A DNA stretch of 27,086 nt, taken from assembly GCA_023457535.1 (NCBI GenBank), contig JAEWLN010000092.1, positions 1 to 27,086 of the forward strand. Reading direction: 5' to 3'. The number at the start of each line of letters is the position of its first letter. The stretch's first letter is position 1. The DNA is from Bacteroidota bacterium (GTDB taxonomy: Bacteria; Bacteroidota; Bacteroidia; Flavobacteriales; Flavobacteriaceae). Shown here in pieces: positions 1 to 8,345 of the stretch. Under the pieces are notes generated by a model. That model was given only the letters and a program-made list of their open reading frames with translations, did no database searches and was not told the origin of the DNA. The translations under genes and the position numbers were made by a program.

Positions 1-245
1 ACATACGTAACGCCACCAATGTAGAACGACGGATCTGTCGTATCGACTTCTATTTTAAGCCATCCGCCTTTGTCCGCGCGCGCGACCTGAATGTCCGCAT
101 GGCCCGTGAGCGCGTAATTCTCGCACAGAAATCGCCATGGGGCGGCAGCAGCAGCGGTTTTACCGTCTTTGAACGTCATTTGTTGCGACCAGGCGGTTGG
201 GATCGCAAACAAAATCCATAAAACGAGGAATTTTTGGAAGGCCAT
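1..245 (-). CDS. Secreted protein of unknown function, 3' end outside window
   Basis: The reading frame starts at ATG 245 and stays open to the window edge, so only the first 81 codons are visible. The N terminus MAFQKFLVLWILFAIPTAWS is a classical signal peptide: one Lys, a hydrophobic core, then a small-residue cleavage region before QQ. The protein is therefore probably exported to the periplasm or surface. The visible mature part contains WRFLCENYALTGHADIQV and does not let me name a family. Its start lies only 3 bases after the stop of the upstream lipoprotein gene, so the two are almost certainly co-transcribed and may be translationally coupled. The gene is the fourth member of a small envelope cluster (lipoprotein, M23 peptidase, lipoprotein, secreted protein). 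No function is claimed. Confidence 0.7.
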   Translation of the reverse strand, partial: MAFQKFLVLWILFAIPTAWSQQMTFKDGKTAAAAAPWRFLCENYALTGHADIQVARADKGGWLKIEVDTTDPSFYIGGVTY

Positions 246-248
246 AAG

Positions 249-719
249 CTAGTATTTATCGACCCAGTCGAGGGATTTGATGGACGATACTTTGTTTTCC
301 TCGTTCATTGTCACGCGCAATTCTTTGTTGGCAATCTTCTTTTCGTACAGCGCTTTGAACCTGTATACATTGGATTTGTCCGATCTGTTGTGAATGACCT
401 CCTGCAGTTGGATGTCGCGGAAATCGCCATATTTAAGCCGGAATTTCAAACACGTCTGCGTGAGCCGCTCCTGGGTGGTGTTTTTGATTACCGTAGGAGT
501 GGCCTCTGCGGTGGTGAACGGTTTGAACTTGGACGTATTGCACGTCATCAGGATGCGGCGTCCGGCTTCATAAGCCTTGTTTTTTTGAACTTCGTCGATT
601 TTCTCTTTTTCAACTACGGTAATCTTAGGCGGTTCGGGCCGCGTGGGCGCTTTTTTGGATTTACATGCCGCCGCGAGCAACAACCCAAAAAGCAGCATGA
701 AGATGACTTTGCTTCTCAT
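249..719 (-). CDS. Small lipoprotein, unknown function
   Basis: This 156-residue protein has a lipoprotein signal peptide: MRSKV, a Leu-rich core, then the lipobox LAAAC with the acylated Cys at residue 19. It is followed by a charged Lys/Pro/Glu-rich linker (residues 20-50) and a folded-looking C-terminal part ending in SLDWVDKY. I do not recognise the family. The start codon overlaps the stop of the M23 peptidase gene as ATGA (716-719), which points to translational coupling, and the next secreted protein begins 3 bases after this stop. A role in the cell envelope together with the peptidase is inferred from this arrangement only. Two further Cys residues in the mature part (CNTS and TCLKF) could form a disulfide. 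Confidence 0.75.
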   Translation of the reverse strand: MRSKVIFMLLFGLLLAAACKSKKAPTRPEPPKITVVEKEKIDEVQKNKAYEAGRRILMTCNTSKFKPFTTAEATPTVIKNTTQERLTQTCLKFRLKYGDFRDIQLQEVIHNRSDKSNVYRFKALYEKKIANKELRVTMNEENKVSSIKSLDWVDKY

Positions 720-1369
720 ATCTTATTTAATTTCAGTAGTAAATTCGGGTCCGGGCAATTGGCCAGGAAATGCGCAAGGTCGTCGGGATGGCAAACGCCT
801 GGATAATCCCCGTGATGGTCGCCAAGGTCGCGGATAATCTGGAAATGCAGATGGGGCGCGTAATCGCCGTTGACGTCCGGAGTTCCCAATGCGGCAAGCG
901 GTGCGCCTTTGGTAAAATATTGGCCCGTTTCAAGGTCAGTGATGCTTTCCACCGATAAATGTCCGTACAGCGTATAGAACGTTTCACTTTCAAGCCGATG
1001 CTCCAGGATGATTGTCGGACCGTAATCCCCGACGCCTGCATTGTAATCAAAACTGTGGACCGTGCCGTCAAGTGCGGCGTAAACCGTGGTTCCCGCATCG
1101 GCCCACAAATCGATGCCCAAATGGATGTTGCGCCCGTCGTCGAAAAGCATGCTGCGGCGGTAAATGGCGCGCGGCTCATTGTATCCACCAAAAGCCGCAT
1201 CGGCGCCGGCCAGTTGTTGTTTAATCATCGTTTGGAACGCGGCTGCATCGGTAAGATCCAATCCGCGGAGTAAGGCGCTTGATTCGGAAAGGTCAATCGG
1301 CACGAAATTGCGCGCGTCAATGACTTTGACCTGCGTTTGTGCTTGTAGCAACGCTGAAAATGAATCCAT
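716..1369 (-). CDS. M23-family (LytM-type) metallopeptidase
   Basis: The protein has 217 residues counted from ATG 1369; a TTG directly upstream is the only other nearby start, and a stop lies ten codons above the ATG. It carries the zinc ligands of the LytM/M23 fold: H83-x3-D87 in HLGIDLWA, then H137 in YGHLS and the H173-x-H175 motif in PHLHFQ. The domain core VYAALDGTVHSF is typical of M23 peptidases. Family members cleave peptide cross-bridges of peptidoglycan. No signal peptide is visible at the N terminus (MDSFSALLQAQTQ), which is odd for a wall hydrolase, so its location is unclear. The gene overlaps the next lipoprotein gene by four bases (ATGA) and follows a small lipoprotein gene by 67 bases. 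All four ligands are intact, so activity is likely. Confidence 0.9.
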   Translation of the reverse strand: MDSFSALLQAQTQVKVIDARNFVPIDLSESSALLRGLDLTDAAAFQTMIKQQLAGADAAFGGYNEPRAIYRRSMLFDDGRNIHLGIDLWADAGTTVYAALDGTVHSFDYNAGVGDYGPTIILEHRLESETFYTLYGHLSVESITDLETGQYFTKGAPLAALGTPDVNGDYAPHLHFQIIRDLGDHHGDYPGVCHPDDLAHFLANCPDPNLLLKLNKI

Positions 1370-1436
1370 CAAAATAGGGTTTGAGGCTAAAAATAGTTAA
1401 AAAATACAAACGCGGCGGGATCGCGCGGGCACTTTA

Positions 1437-1712
1437 TCAAAACTTTAAGTTACCGGCTTTTGACCGATACGGCGGCTTTTCATCTTTTACAGACACGTCC
1501 GTTTGGGTAGCGTTGCGGTTATTTTCAATACTTACTCCGTCAGACCCGATTTCGACCGACGTGCTTTTGCGCGGTGATTCCGGGACTGGCGTTACGGGAT
1601 CCGTTGGGGCAGGAGTGACAGGGGCCGGTGCGGGTTCCATAGGCGCGGACGGCACGTCGTTTTTGCATGCGGCCAATGCCAGTGCAAGGGCGAAAAGTGC
1701 AGGAAGTTTCAT
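1437..1712 (-). CDS. Small proline-rich lipoprotein
   Basis: This short protein of 91 residues begins with a lipoprotein signal peptide (MKLPALFALALALAAC; lipobox LAAC with Cys16). It continues with a Pro/Ala/Thr/Val-rich stretch (residues 20-50), probably an extended tether, and a short polar tail. There is no recognised domain. It lies at the head of the envelope cluster that continues with the M23 peptidase. Upstream, a sequence TAATTTTA (minus strand, 1739-1732) resembles the Bacteroidota -7 box, so a promoter is plausible, and the preceding gene is closed by a terminator. The lipobox and the cluster position support a real gene, but the low-complexity composition leaves some doubt. Confidence 0.62.
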   Translation of the reverse strand: MKLPALFALALALAACKNDVPSAPMEPAPAPVTPAPTDPVTPVPESPRKSTSVEIGSDGVSIENNRNATQTDVSVKDEKPPYRSKAGNLKF

Positions 1713-1792
1713 CGTCTTTGGTTTTAAACGATAAAATTACCGATCGCGCTGCGCAAAACCATTCAAAATATCGCGCAATGTTTACACGATTT

Positions 1793-1820
1793 AAAAAAAA
1801 TAACCCTCGGTTGAGGGTTA
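1793..1820 (-). terminator. Rho-independent terminator of the E1 dehydrogenase gene
   Basis: On the minus strand the stem AACCCTC/GAGGGTT (1802-1808 with 1813-1819) closes a four-base loop and is followed by a run of eight T (1800-1793). It starts a few bases after the stop codon at 1825, so it ends the E1 transcript and separates it from the envelope cluster. Confidence 0.85.
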
Positions 1821-1824
1821 TGGA

Positions 1825-4230
1825 TCAGAATAATGCGGGATATCGGTCCGGCGCCACTTCGTGCATCATCGCATACACTTTTTCATAAATGTCTTCCACG
1901 GACGGTTTCGAAAAATAATCGCCGTCAGTGCCATACGCCGGACGATGCGCCCTGGCTGTAAGGGTTTGCGGCTTGCTGTCCAAAAAGGCGTATGCGTTCT
2001 GCTCATCGATGACCTGCTGCAGGATGAACGCCGATGCGCCGCCCGGAACGTCCTCGTCGATCACGAGCAAACGGTTTGTTTTCTGGAGGCTTTTGGCGAT
2101 GTCGTGGTGAATGTCGAACGGCAACAGCGATTGCACGTCAATGACCTCGCAATCGATGCCTGTTTCAAGCAATTCGCGCGCGGCCTGTTCCACCAGACGC
2201 AACGTTGATCCGTACGAAACCAGCGTGATGTCGGTGCCTGTTTTGAGTGTTTCCGTAACGCCTATCGGGGTTTTGAACGCGCCAAGGTTCGTTGGCATCT
2301 TCTCTTTCAAGCGGTAGCCGTTCAAACATTCGACGACCAATGCCGGTTCGTCGGTTTCGAGCAGCGTATTGTAAAAACCGGCGGCTTTGGTCATGTTGCG
2401 CGGAACCAGCACGTGAATGCCGCGCACGGCGTTGATGATCATGCCCATGGGCGAACCAGAATGCCAGATGCCTTCCAGACGGTGGCCGCGCGTGCGGATG
2501 ATCAGCGGTGCTTTTTGCCGGCCATGGGTCCGGTATTGAAGCGTCGCCAGATCGTCGCTCATGATCTGGATGGCGTAGAGCAGATAATCGAGGTATTGGA
2601 TTTCGGCAATCGGTCGCAACCCGCGCAGGGCAAGTCCTATTCCTTGTCCGAGGATCGTCGCTTCGCGGATGCCTACGTCGGCCACGCGCAATTCGCCGTA
2701 TTTTTCCTGCATGCCTTCGAGTCCCTGGTTCACATCGCCAATGTTTCCGGCATCTTCGCCAAAAACCAAGGTGTTTGGATACTTGGTGAAAATGGCGTCA
2801 AAATTGTCGCGTAACACGAGTCGGGCGTCGACTTCTTCAGCGTTTGGGTCATATTGCGGCGCGACTTCGGCCACAGAAAAAACATCCGTCGCCGATTCTG
2901 AAAACAGGTTGGAACTGAATTTGGGTTGGATTTTATTGCGGTACGCTTCGATCCACGCGGCCAGTTCGGCGCGTCCGGTTTCCCCTGCGATCATGCGCAG
3001 TACTTTGCGTGCGGCGGTCATCAGTTCTTTGCGGATCGGCTCTTTGATGTCGTTGAGTTCGCTGATGTATTTTTGGATGAAAACCTTGTTGATGCTTGCG
3101 TCGGCAATTTTTTCAAGCAGCGCGACCAGGTTTGCTTTTTCGTCTTTGATGGGTTGCGTCACTGCGGTCCAGGCTGCTTTTTTGCCTTCGAGCACTTCTT
3201 TTTTGGCTTGGGCGTCGATTTCGTCCAGCTCTTCTGCCGTAGCAATATTGAACGTGACCATCCATTGCTTCATCTGGCGGATGCAATCAAAATCGCCTTC
3301 CCATTGCAGGCGTTCGGCATTTTTGTAGCGTTCGTGCGACCCCGAGGTGGAGTGGCCCTGCGGCTGCGTGAGTTCGATGACGTGGATCAGCACCGGTACG
3401 TGCTCTTGGCGCGCGATTTCCGATGCGCGTTGGTACGCCGAAACAAGTTCTGCATAATCCCAACCCTTCACGCGGATGATCTCAAAGCCTTTGGTATGCT
3501 CATCGCGCTGGAAGCCCGACAAGATTTCTGATATGTTTTCTTTGGTGGTCTGGTGGCGGGCGTGTACTGAAATGCCGTACTCATCGTCCCACACGCTCAT
3601 GACCATCGGGACCTGCAAAACACCGGCGGCGTTGATCGCCTCGAAGAACAAACCTTCTGAGGTACTGGCGTTGCCGATAGTTCCCCAGGCCACCTCGTTT
3701 CCGCTATCGGAGAAATTGGTCGTATCGATGCCCTTGACCTGGCGGTAAATCTTGGAAGCTTGTGCCAGTCCTACCAGGCGCGGCATTTGTCCGGCCGTTG
3801 GTGAAATGTCCGAACTTGAATTTTTTTGTCGCGTCAGGTCTTTCCACGAACCGTCCGGGTTGAGGCTGTGCGTGGCAAAGTGGCCGCCCATTTGCCGCCC
3901 GGCTGTCATCGGGTCATAATCGATATCGGCGTGGCCGTATAAACCGGCAAAAAATTGTTCGATCGAAAGCGCGCCAATGGCCATCATAAACGTTTGGTCG
4001 CGGTAATAACCAGAGCGGAAATCGCCGTCGCGGAATGCCTTGGCCATCGCCAGCTGCGGCACTTCCTTGCCGTCGCCGAAAATCCCGAATTTGGCTTTCC
4101 CGGTCAAAACTTCGCGCCTTCCGAGCAAGCTGCATTCGCGGCTTACAATGGCGATGCGGTAGTCGTTGAGCACTTCTTTTTTGAAATCGTCGAACGTGAT
4201 GGACGCTGCCGTGGTCTCTGCTTGTGTCAT
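1825..4230 (-). CDS. Fused alpha/beta 2-oxoacid dehydrogenase E1 (branched-chain type)
   Basis: This 801-residue protein joins both E1 subunits in one chain. Residues about 20-320 resemble the alpha (thiamine-diphosphate-binding) subunit and include IGNASTSEGLFFEAINAAG (185-203). Residues about 467-801 resemble the beta subunit, with FGEDAGNIGDVNQG at 490-503 and the C-terminal transketolase-like domain. Residues 320-465 form a charged helical linker. E1 decarboxylates 2-oxoacids (such as the branched-chain oxoacids) and passes the acyl group to lipoyl-E2. No E2 or E3 gene lies nearby, so it must work with subunits encoded elsewhere. The metal-binding GDG...NN signature is altered here (G186-N187, then D215-D216). 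The promoter-like TAAATTTG at 4265-4258 and the terminator after the stop make it a single-gene unit. The exact substrate is not decided by the sequence. Confidence 0.93.
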   Translation of the reverse strand: MTQAETTAASITFDDFKKEVLNDYRIAIVSRECSLLGRREVLTGKAKFGIFGDGKEVPQLAMAKAFRDGDFRSGYYRDQTFMMAIGALSIEQFFAGLYGHADIDYDPMTAGRQMGGHFATHSLNPDGSWKDLTRQKNSSSDISPTAGQMPRLVGLAQASKIYRQVKGIDTTNFSDSGNEVAWGTIGNASTSEGLFFEAINAAGVLQVPMVMSVWDDEYGISVHARHQTTKENISEILSGFQRDEHTKGFEIIRVKGWDYAELVSAYQRASEIARQEHVPVLIHVIELTQPQGHSTSGSHERYKNAERLQWEGDFDCIRQMKQWMVTFNIATAEELDEIDAQAKKEVLEGKKAAWTAVTQPIKDEKANLVALLEKIADASINKVFIQKYISELNDIKEPIRKELMTAARKVLRMIAGETGRAELAAWIEAYRNKIQPKFSSNLFSESATDVFSVAEVAPQYDPNAEEVDARLVLRDNFDAIFTKYPNTLVFGEDAGNIGDVNQGLEGMQEKYGELRVADVGIREATILGQGIGLALRGLRPIAEIQYLDYLLYAIQIMSDDLATLQYRTHGRQKAPLIIRTRGHRLEGIWHSGSPMGMIINAVRGIHVLVPRNMTKAAGFYNTLLETDEPALVVECLNGYRLKEKMPTNLGAFKTPIGVTETLKTGTDITLVSYGSTLRLVEQAARELLETGIDCEVIDVQSLLPFDIHHDIAKSLQKTNRLLVIDEDVPGGASAFILQQVIDEQNAYAFLDSKPQTLTARAHRPAYGTDGDYFSKPSVEDIYEKVYAMMHEVAPDRYPALF

Positions 4231-4257
4231 AAGTGGTATTGTTCAGGCTTTGGTCCA

Positions 4258-4265
4258 CAAATTTA
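4258..4265 (-). promoter_or_regulatory. Bacteroidota -7 box upstream of E1 gene
   Basis: TAAATTTG on the minus strand matches the consensus TAnnTTTG exactly and lies 27 bases before the ATG at 4230. No clear TTTG is present at the -33 position. Confidence 0.5.
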
Positions 4266-4427
4266 GAGAAAAATCTCAAATGGCGCGCACGGCCGGTCAA
4301 TATCGCCGGCGAAATCGATAAAGCGATGCGAATTGCCGATGTTTGGCGCAGCGTAATTCACTGCGTACGAATCGTTTTCCTCTGAAATGTAAAGATGGGG
4401 CTTTGCGCTCTTTTTGCGTGCCGGGCC

Positions 4428-7262
4428 TCAGAACCACTTTCGCGTAAACAGATTGACGAGCGATTTGGGGCTGAATGTAAATATAAACCGGATGCGCTCG
4501 TGGTAATCGCGTTGTCCGATCTCCCATCCCAGGCTGGAGTAGACCGGAAAGTACAGTTCGAAATAATCGGTGACCAGGTTCAGGCGGATGCCGCTGTCGT
4601 ACAAAAATCTGGCGCTTCGCCCACTGTTCTTGACCCATCCCGCATCGCCATAGACTTCGATCCAGTTCCAGACGTTGAAACTTGCATTGGTTGTGGCCAT
4701 CCATCGGTTGGCGCCCTCGGGTTGCAGTTTTGACTTGAATCCGCCCTCACCGATGATGAGTTGCTGGCTGAAAAATCCGGTTTCTTCAGATCGGCCAAAA
4801 AAATTATAGTCAAACAAATAATCGTTCGGATTGCTCAGGCCAAAATCGTAATCGTCTCCTTTGGTATTGTTGAACAGAAACGATCCGGCAAAAAAACGTA
4901 CATTGATTTGTCTGTTGTTGGTGAAGAGTTTACGGTATTGTAGTTCGCCAAATACTTTAGCAAAACCACCCGAGACTTGCAGGTCCGTATTGTAATTAAG
5001 GTGCTTTGTAATTTCTGTACGTGTAGAGAAATAGCGCGCACCGAACACAGAATAGTTGCTCGAAGAATCGGTTTGGGTGAGCGATTGTTGCTTGTTGACA
5101 ATGTTGTAGCGCAGATTGACGCCCTGCCGGCGGTTGTCGCGCAGATCGCGTTCGCGCCTTAAAAAAGTCACCGACGGATTGATCTTCAGATAGGTCGCAT
5201 CGGACGCATAATGATAATAATTGCCGCTTGCGCCATAACGGATGTTGTACCAGCGGCTCTCGCGGTTGTAATGGTTGAACGCAAAACTCGCGCTGCCGAT
5301 AACGGATTGCGTATTGCTCGAATACACCGGATTGATGTCGAAGTTGAAGGGTTTGTCGAGCATCGTTTTGTTGTGGAACCGCAGCCCGAACGAAAGCCCG
5401 TCGTACAGATTATACGTAACCGTCGGGACGTACAAAATCTGATTGTATCTTGGGTCTTCAAGGTCTTTGAGGAAGGCGAATTTATACGGTCTGTCGTTGC
5501 CGATGCCGCCTTTGAGCGATTTCCAGTTGTTGCGCAAATTGAATTCGGGAACTTCGTTTTTGTAGTTGATCGCGATCCGGTCCGCCGTAGCGCGCGCAAC
5601 GGTAAATGTGGTGTCTTTGCGCACCTTTTCAAACCATTTTTTAAAGACGATTTGTTTGTCCCTGATGCCGTAAACCGGAATCGGCACGGTGGCCCCAGTG
5701 CGGTTTTTAAGCGTGAGCGTCGCGCTGTCTCGGGTTTTACTTACGTTACCGAATTTGTAATCGATGATCTCGCGCGATTCGATCAATGTCCGGAAAAACC
5801 AGTCGATGTCTTTGGTCGTCGCCGATTTGAGCCGATGCTCAAAATCCTTTCGATCTGTCGTCGTGGCAAGATTTTCTGCATAGAATCTACGGATCGTCTG
5901 CGGCACGATCTCATCACCCAGATAGCTGTCGAGGTACCGCAAACTCAGTCCCGCGCGGTATTTGGAGGCGATGCGCTCGTTGAACCGGATCAGCGTTTGT
6001 TTGGCGTCGCCCAACGGCTGATCGAGGTTTTTACGCGCCATGAGCATGTAATAGTAGCTGTATTGTTCGTTGAATTGCAGCTGAACAAGGTTGTAGCCGC
6101 GCAGGATTTTCCACTTGGAAAGGCTGCCCATCATTTTGGAATCGGGTTGGAATGCGTCGATGTAGCGCATCATGACGTAGAGCTGGATGGCGTCATACAC
6201 CCAATTGTCTTTGCGCGCGTCCAGGTTCAGGCTGTTTTTGAGAAAATGGTTCGTATAGGTCTTGAGAAATTTGAGCTCGTACATAAAGTCATCGCCAAAC
6301 GGACTGATGAATGACGGCAGCTGGTTGAGGCCGTAAAACGGATGCCGCTCATAATCGGCTTGCGAAACGGTGATTTTCGCAAATGGATAGCGACCCACTT
6401 GCTCGTGCACGAATCGCACGACGCGGTCAATGATCACGGCTTTCTGGATCCCGTCAATCTTGCCTTTGAGATCGGTCAGCACCTCTACGTGTTCATTCCT
6501 AAAACTATGAAAATCCGATTTCGAATAGATAAACAAACTGAAACTGTTGCGGTTTTGGCCGAAAAACCGGTGTATGGCGCTGGCAGACGAAGGTGGGCCC
6601 AAGGTGTCGAGATCGGACCAGACTTCCCAGCCGGAAGGCGCGACAATCTCGAGTTCATAATCGGTCAGTGCGTTGGTAATATCGTCCAAATTGGCATTGC
6701 TGTACCGCACGAACGCTCCGTCCACCAATCGGGCAGGGGACAGCCACCAATCTTTGAGTGTGAGTCTTCCGGCGTCGTCATAGCCGTATCTGGTAAAATG
6801 ATCGGCGGGCAATTTGACGACGTAACCCATTTGGAGCGTGATTTGGGCCCCGGGAGCAAGCGGCGCATCGGGTTTTACCTCAATCAGATCCGAGGCCGGG
6901 CGTGACCAATCGAGTTTATTTCCGTTTTCGTTGCCGATGTTGATATAATTTGTCGCACCGCGTTGCGCATCGCTGGCAAAATGGAAACTGCGCACGAATT
7001 CATCGGAAAACCGCCGTCCGAGCAGTGATTCTTTATCGGCATAGGCGTTGGTCCAGTCGTTGAGCAGAATGTGGTCCAATGCAACATCGGAAGTATTGAC
7101 AAAAGTGAGTTGCTGCGTTACCGTGAGCGCGTGGGCATCGGGGTTGACAATTACGTGAAGGCGCGACCGGTGTTGCGCGTGCATCGCAAAGGTCAGCAGG
7201 GTAACGATAAGGAATGCAATTCGGGTCAGCGGCTTCAATCGGTCTTTTTCATTGCCAAACAT
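4428..7262 (-). CDS. Outer-membrane protein with degenerate M1 peptidase-like region
   Basis: The 944-residue protein has a signal peptide (residues about 8-30, RIAFLIVTLLTFAMHAQ). A long N-terminal part (about 31-500) follows the layout of M1 (gluzincin) aminopeptidases: beta-rich domain, then a helical catalytic-like domain. However the zinc site HExxH-x18-E is missing: the equivalent stretch reads KTYTNHFLKN (334-343), and the later helix reads WVYDAIQ (354-360) instead of WLNEGF. The last 340 or so residues are rich in alternating aromatic/polar strands and end in RKWF, a terminal aromatic typical of outer-membrane beta-barrels. I infer a surface or periplasmic binding module attached to a barrel, or a peptidase that has lost catalysis. 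It may be annotated as a metalloprotease in databases. It lies between the LOG gene, which has its own terminator, and the E1 gene. Confidence 0.87.
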   Translation of the reverse strand: MFGNEKDRLKPLTRIAFLIVTLLTFAMHAQHRSRLHVIVNPDAHALTVTQQLTFVNTSDVALDHILLNDWTNAYADKESLLGRRFSDEFVRSFHFASDAQRGATNYINIGNENGNKLDWSRPASDLIEVKPDAPLAPGAQITLQMGYVVKLPADHFTRYGYDDAGRLTLKDWWLSPARLVDGAFVRYSNANLDDITNALTDYELEIVAPSGWEVWSDLDTLGPPSSASAIHRFFGQNRNSFSLFIYSKSDFHSFRNEHVEVLTDLKGKIDGIQKAVIIDRVVRFVHEQVGRYPFAKITVSQADYERHPFYGLNQLPSFISPFGDDFMYELKFLKTYTNHFLKNSLNLDARKDNWVYDAIQLYVMMRYIDAFQPDSKMMGSLSKWKILRGYNLVQLQFNEQYSYYYMLMARKNLDQPLGDAKQTLIRFNERIASKYRAGLSLRYLDSYLGDEIVPQTIRRFYAENLATTTDRKDFEHRLKSATTKDIDWFFRTLIESREIIDYKFGNVSKTRDSATLTLKNRTGATVPIPVYGIRDKQIVFKKWFEKVRKDTTFTVARATADRIAINYKNEVPEFNLRNNWKSLKGGIGNDRPYKFAFLKDLEDPRYNQILYVPTVTYNLYDGLSFGLRFHNKTMLDKPFNFDINPVYSSNTQSVIGSASFAFNHYNRESRWYNIRYGASGNYYHYASDATYLKINPSVTFLRRERDLRDNRRQGVNLRYNIVNKQQSLTQTDSSSNYSVFGARYFSTRTEITKHLNYNTDLQVSGGFAKVFGELQYRKLFTNNRQINVRFFAGSFLFNNTKGDDYDFGLSNPNDYLFDYNFFGRSEETGFFSQQLIIGEGGFKSKLQPEGANRWMATTNASFNVWNWIEVYGDAGWVKNSGRSARFLYDSGIRLNLVTDYFELYFPVYSSLGWEIGQRDYHERIRFIFTFSPKSLVNLFTRKWF

Positions 7263-7313
7263 AACGGACGGCCGCAGTTTGTAGTATTTTAAGGCAATAT
7301 ATTAACTTTTCGC

Positions 7314-7343
7314 GTATAAAAAAAGCTGTACGGGACAGCTTTT
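7314..7343 (-). terminator. Rho-independent terminator of LOG-family gene
   Basis: The stem AAAAGCTGT/ACAGCTTTT (7321-7329 with 7335-7343) has a five-base loop and overlaps the TAA stop of the gene. On the minus strand it is followed by a T-run (7320-7314), giving a compact terminator. Confidence 0.82.
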
Positions 7344-8067
7344 AAAAATTAGGACTCAAATCGTATTTTTTATAGAATTTGTCGAGTACGTCCACCACTT
7401 CGTCAGCCGTGTCGACCACTTTGAACAAATTGAGGTCTTCAGGCGAGGCGTTGGCGTATTTTTCGATGAGCACCGCTTTGACCCATTCGATGAGCCCGCT
7501 CCAGAATTCGGTGCCCACGAGGATGATCGGGAACTTCGCGATCTTTTTGGTTTGGATCAGCGTGATGGCTTCAAACATTTCGTCCAGCGTGCCAAATCCG
7601 CCCGGCATGACCACAAATCCCTGTGAATATTTGACGAACATGACCTTGCGCACAAAAAAGTAATCAAAATTGAGGTTTTTGTCGCGGTCGATGTACGGGT
7701 TGAAATGCTGCTCGAACGGCAACTCAATGTTGAGTCCCACCGATGTCCCGCCGCCAAAATGCGCGCCTTTGTTGCCCGCTTCCATAATGCCGGGGCCGCC
7801 TCCTGTAATGACGCCGTAGCCTGCTTTGGAGATTTTAAAAGCGATTTGTTCTGCGAGTTGGTAAAAATGGTTCTCAGGCTTGGTACGCGCCGATCCAAAA
7901 ATCGATACGCAAGGCCCGATCCGGCCCATGGTTTCATATCCGTTTACAAATTCGCTCATGATCTTGAAAATCGCCCAGGAATCGTTGGCACGGATCTCGT
8001 TCCACGATTTTTGCTTGAGTTTGTCTTGTATGAATCTGTCGTCTTCGTTGAAATCTTCTAACTTCAT
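7342..8067 (-). CDS. TIGR00730/LOG-family Rossmann protein (nucleoside monophosphate phosphoribohydrolase-like)
   Basis: The 241-residue protein has the two hallmark motifs of the LOG ("Lonely Guy") family: GGGPGIMEAGNKGA (89-102) and PGGFGTLDE (155-163), plus the conserved R140-K141 before VMFVKYS. Family enzymes hydrolyse the N-glycosidic bond of nucleoside 5'-monophosphates, releasing base and ribose 5-phosphate. Older annotation as lysine decarboxylase is wrong for this family. All motif residues are present, so it should be active in the cytoplasm, but the physiological substrate cannot be read from the sequence. An N-terminal extension of about 50 residues precedes the Rossmann core. 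It lies downstream of uvrA with a 278-bp gap and ends in its own terminator. Confidence 0.92.
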   Translation of the reverse strand: MKLEDFNEDDRFIQDKLKQKSWNEIRANDSWAIFKIMSEFVNGYETMGRIGPCVSIFGSARTKPENHFYQLAEQIAFKISKAGYGVITGGGPGIMEAGNKGAHFGGGTSVGLNIELPFEQHFNPYIDRDKNLNFDYFFVRKVMFVKYSQGFVVMPGGFGTLDEMFEAITLIQTKKIAKFPIILVGTEFWSGLIEWVKAVLIEKYANASPEDLNLFKVVDTADEVVDVLDKFYKKYDLSPNF

Positions 8068-8112
8068 GTTTTATTTTTTGCGCGCCGATGCGCTCGTGCA
8101 ACGTCGCTGTTT

Positions 8113-8334
8113 TTAATTCTTATATTTCGTTTGGGGGTTGCCGCCAATTGCGAACGGCATGGTGCTTTTGAAACAGCGCGCTAAAGTAAGGAAAAAAATG
8201 ACAGCAGCGTCAAAATTCAATTTCCGGGTTGATTCTTTGAGCCGGGAACCGAATGTCGGTCGCCCAACGGCAAAAACAACGAGCGATACGCCAAAAACCA
8301 GTCCGTATTTTATTCCCAATTTTTGCGGTTTCAA
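8113..8334 (-). CDS. Possible small membrane protein downstream of uvrA (doubtful)
   Basis: A 73-codon frame opens with TTG 11 bases after the uvrA stop, preceded by AAGGAAAA, which could serve as a ribosome-binding site. The first residues form a plausible membrane helix (KYGLVFGVSLVVFAVG), and a second hydrophobic patch (AAVIFFLTLA) follows. Against it: the start is TTG, the C-terminal third has no recognisable character, and I know no family. It is the only candidate gene in the 278-bp gap between uvrA and the LOG gene. Treat it as a hypothesis. Confidence 0.25.
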   Translation of the reverse strand: MKPQKLGIKYGLVFGVSLVVFAVGRPTFGSRLKESTRKLNFDAAVIFFLTLARCFKSTMPFAIGGNPQTKYKN

Positions 8335-8345
8335 ACACGTTTTCC

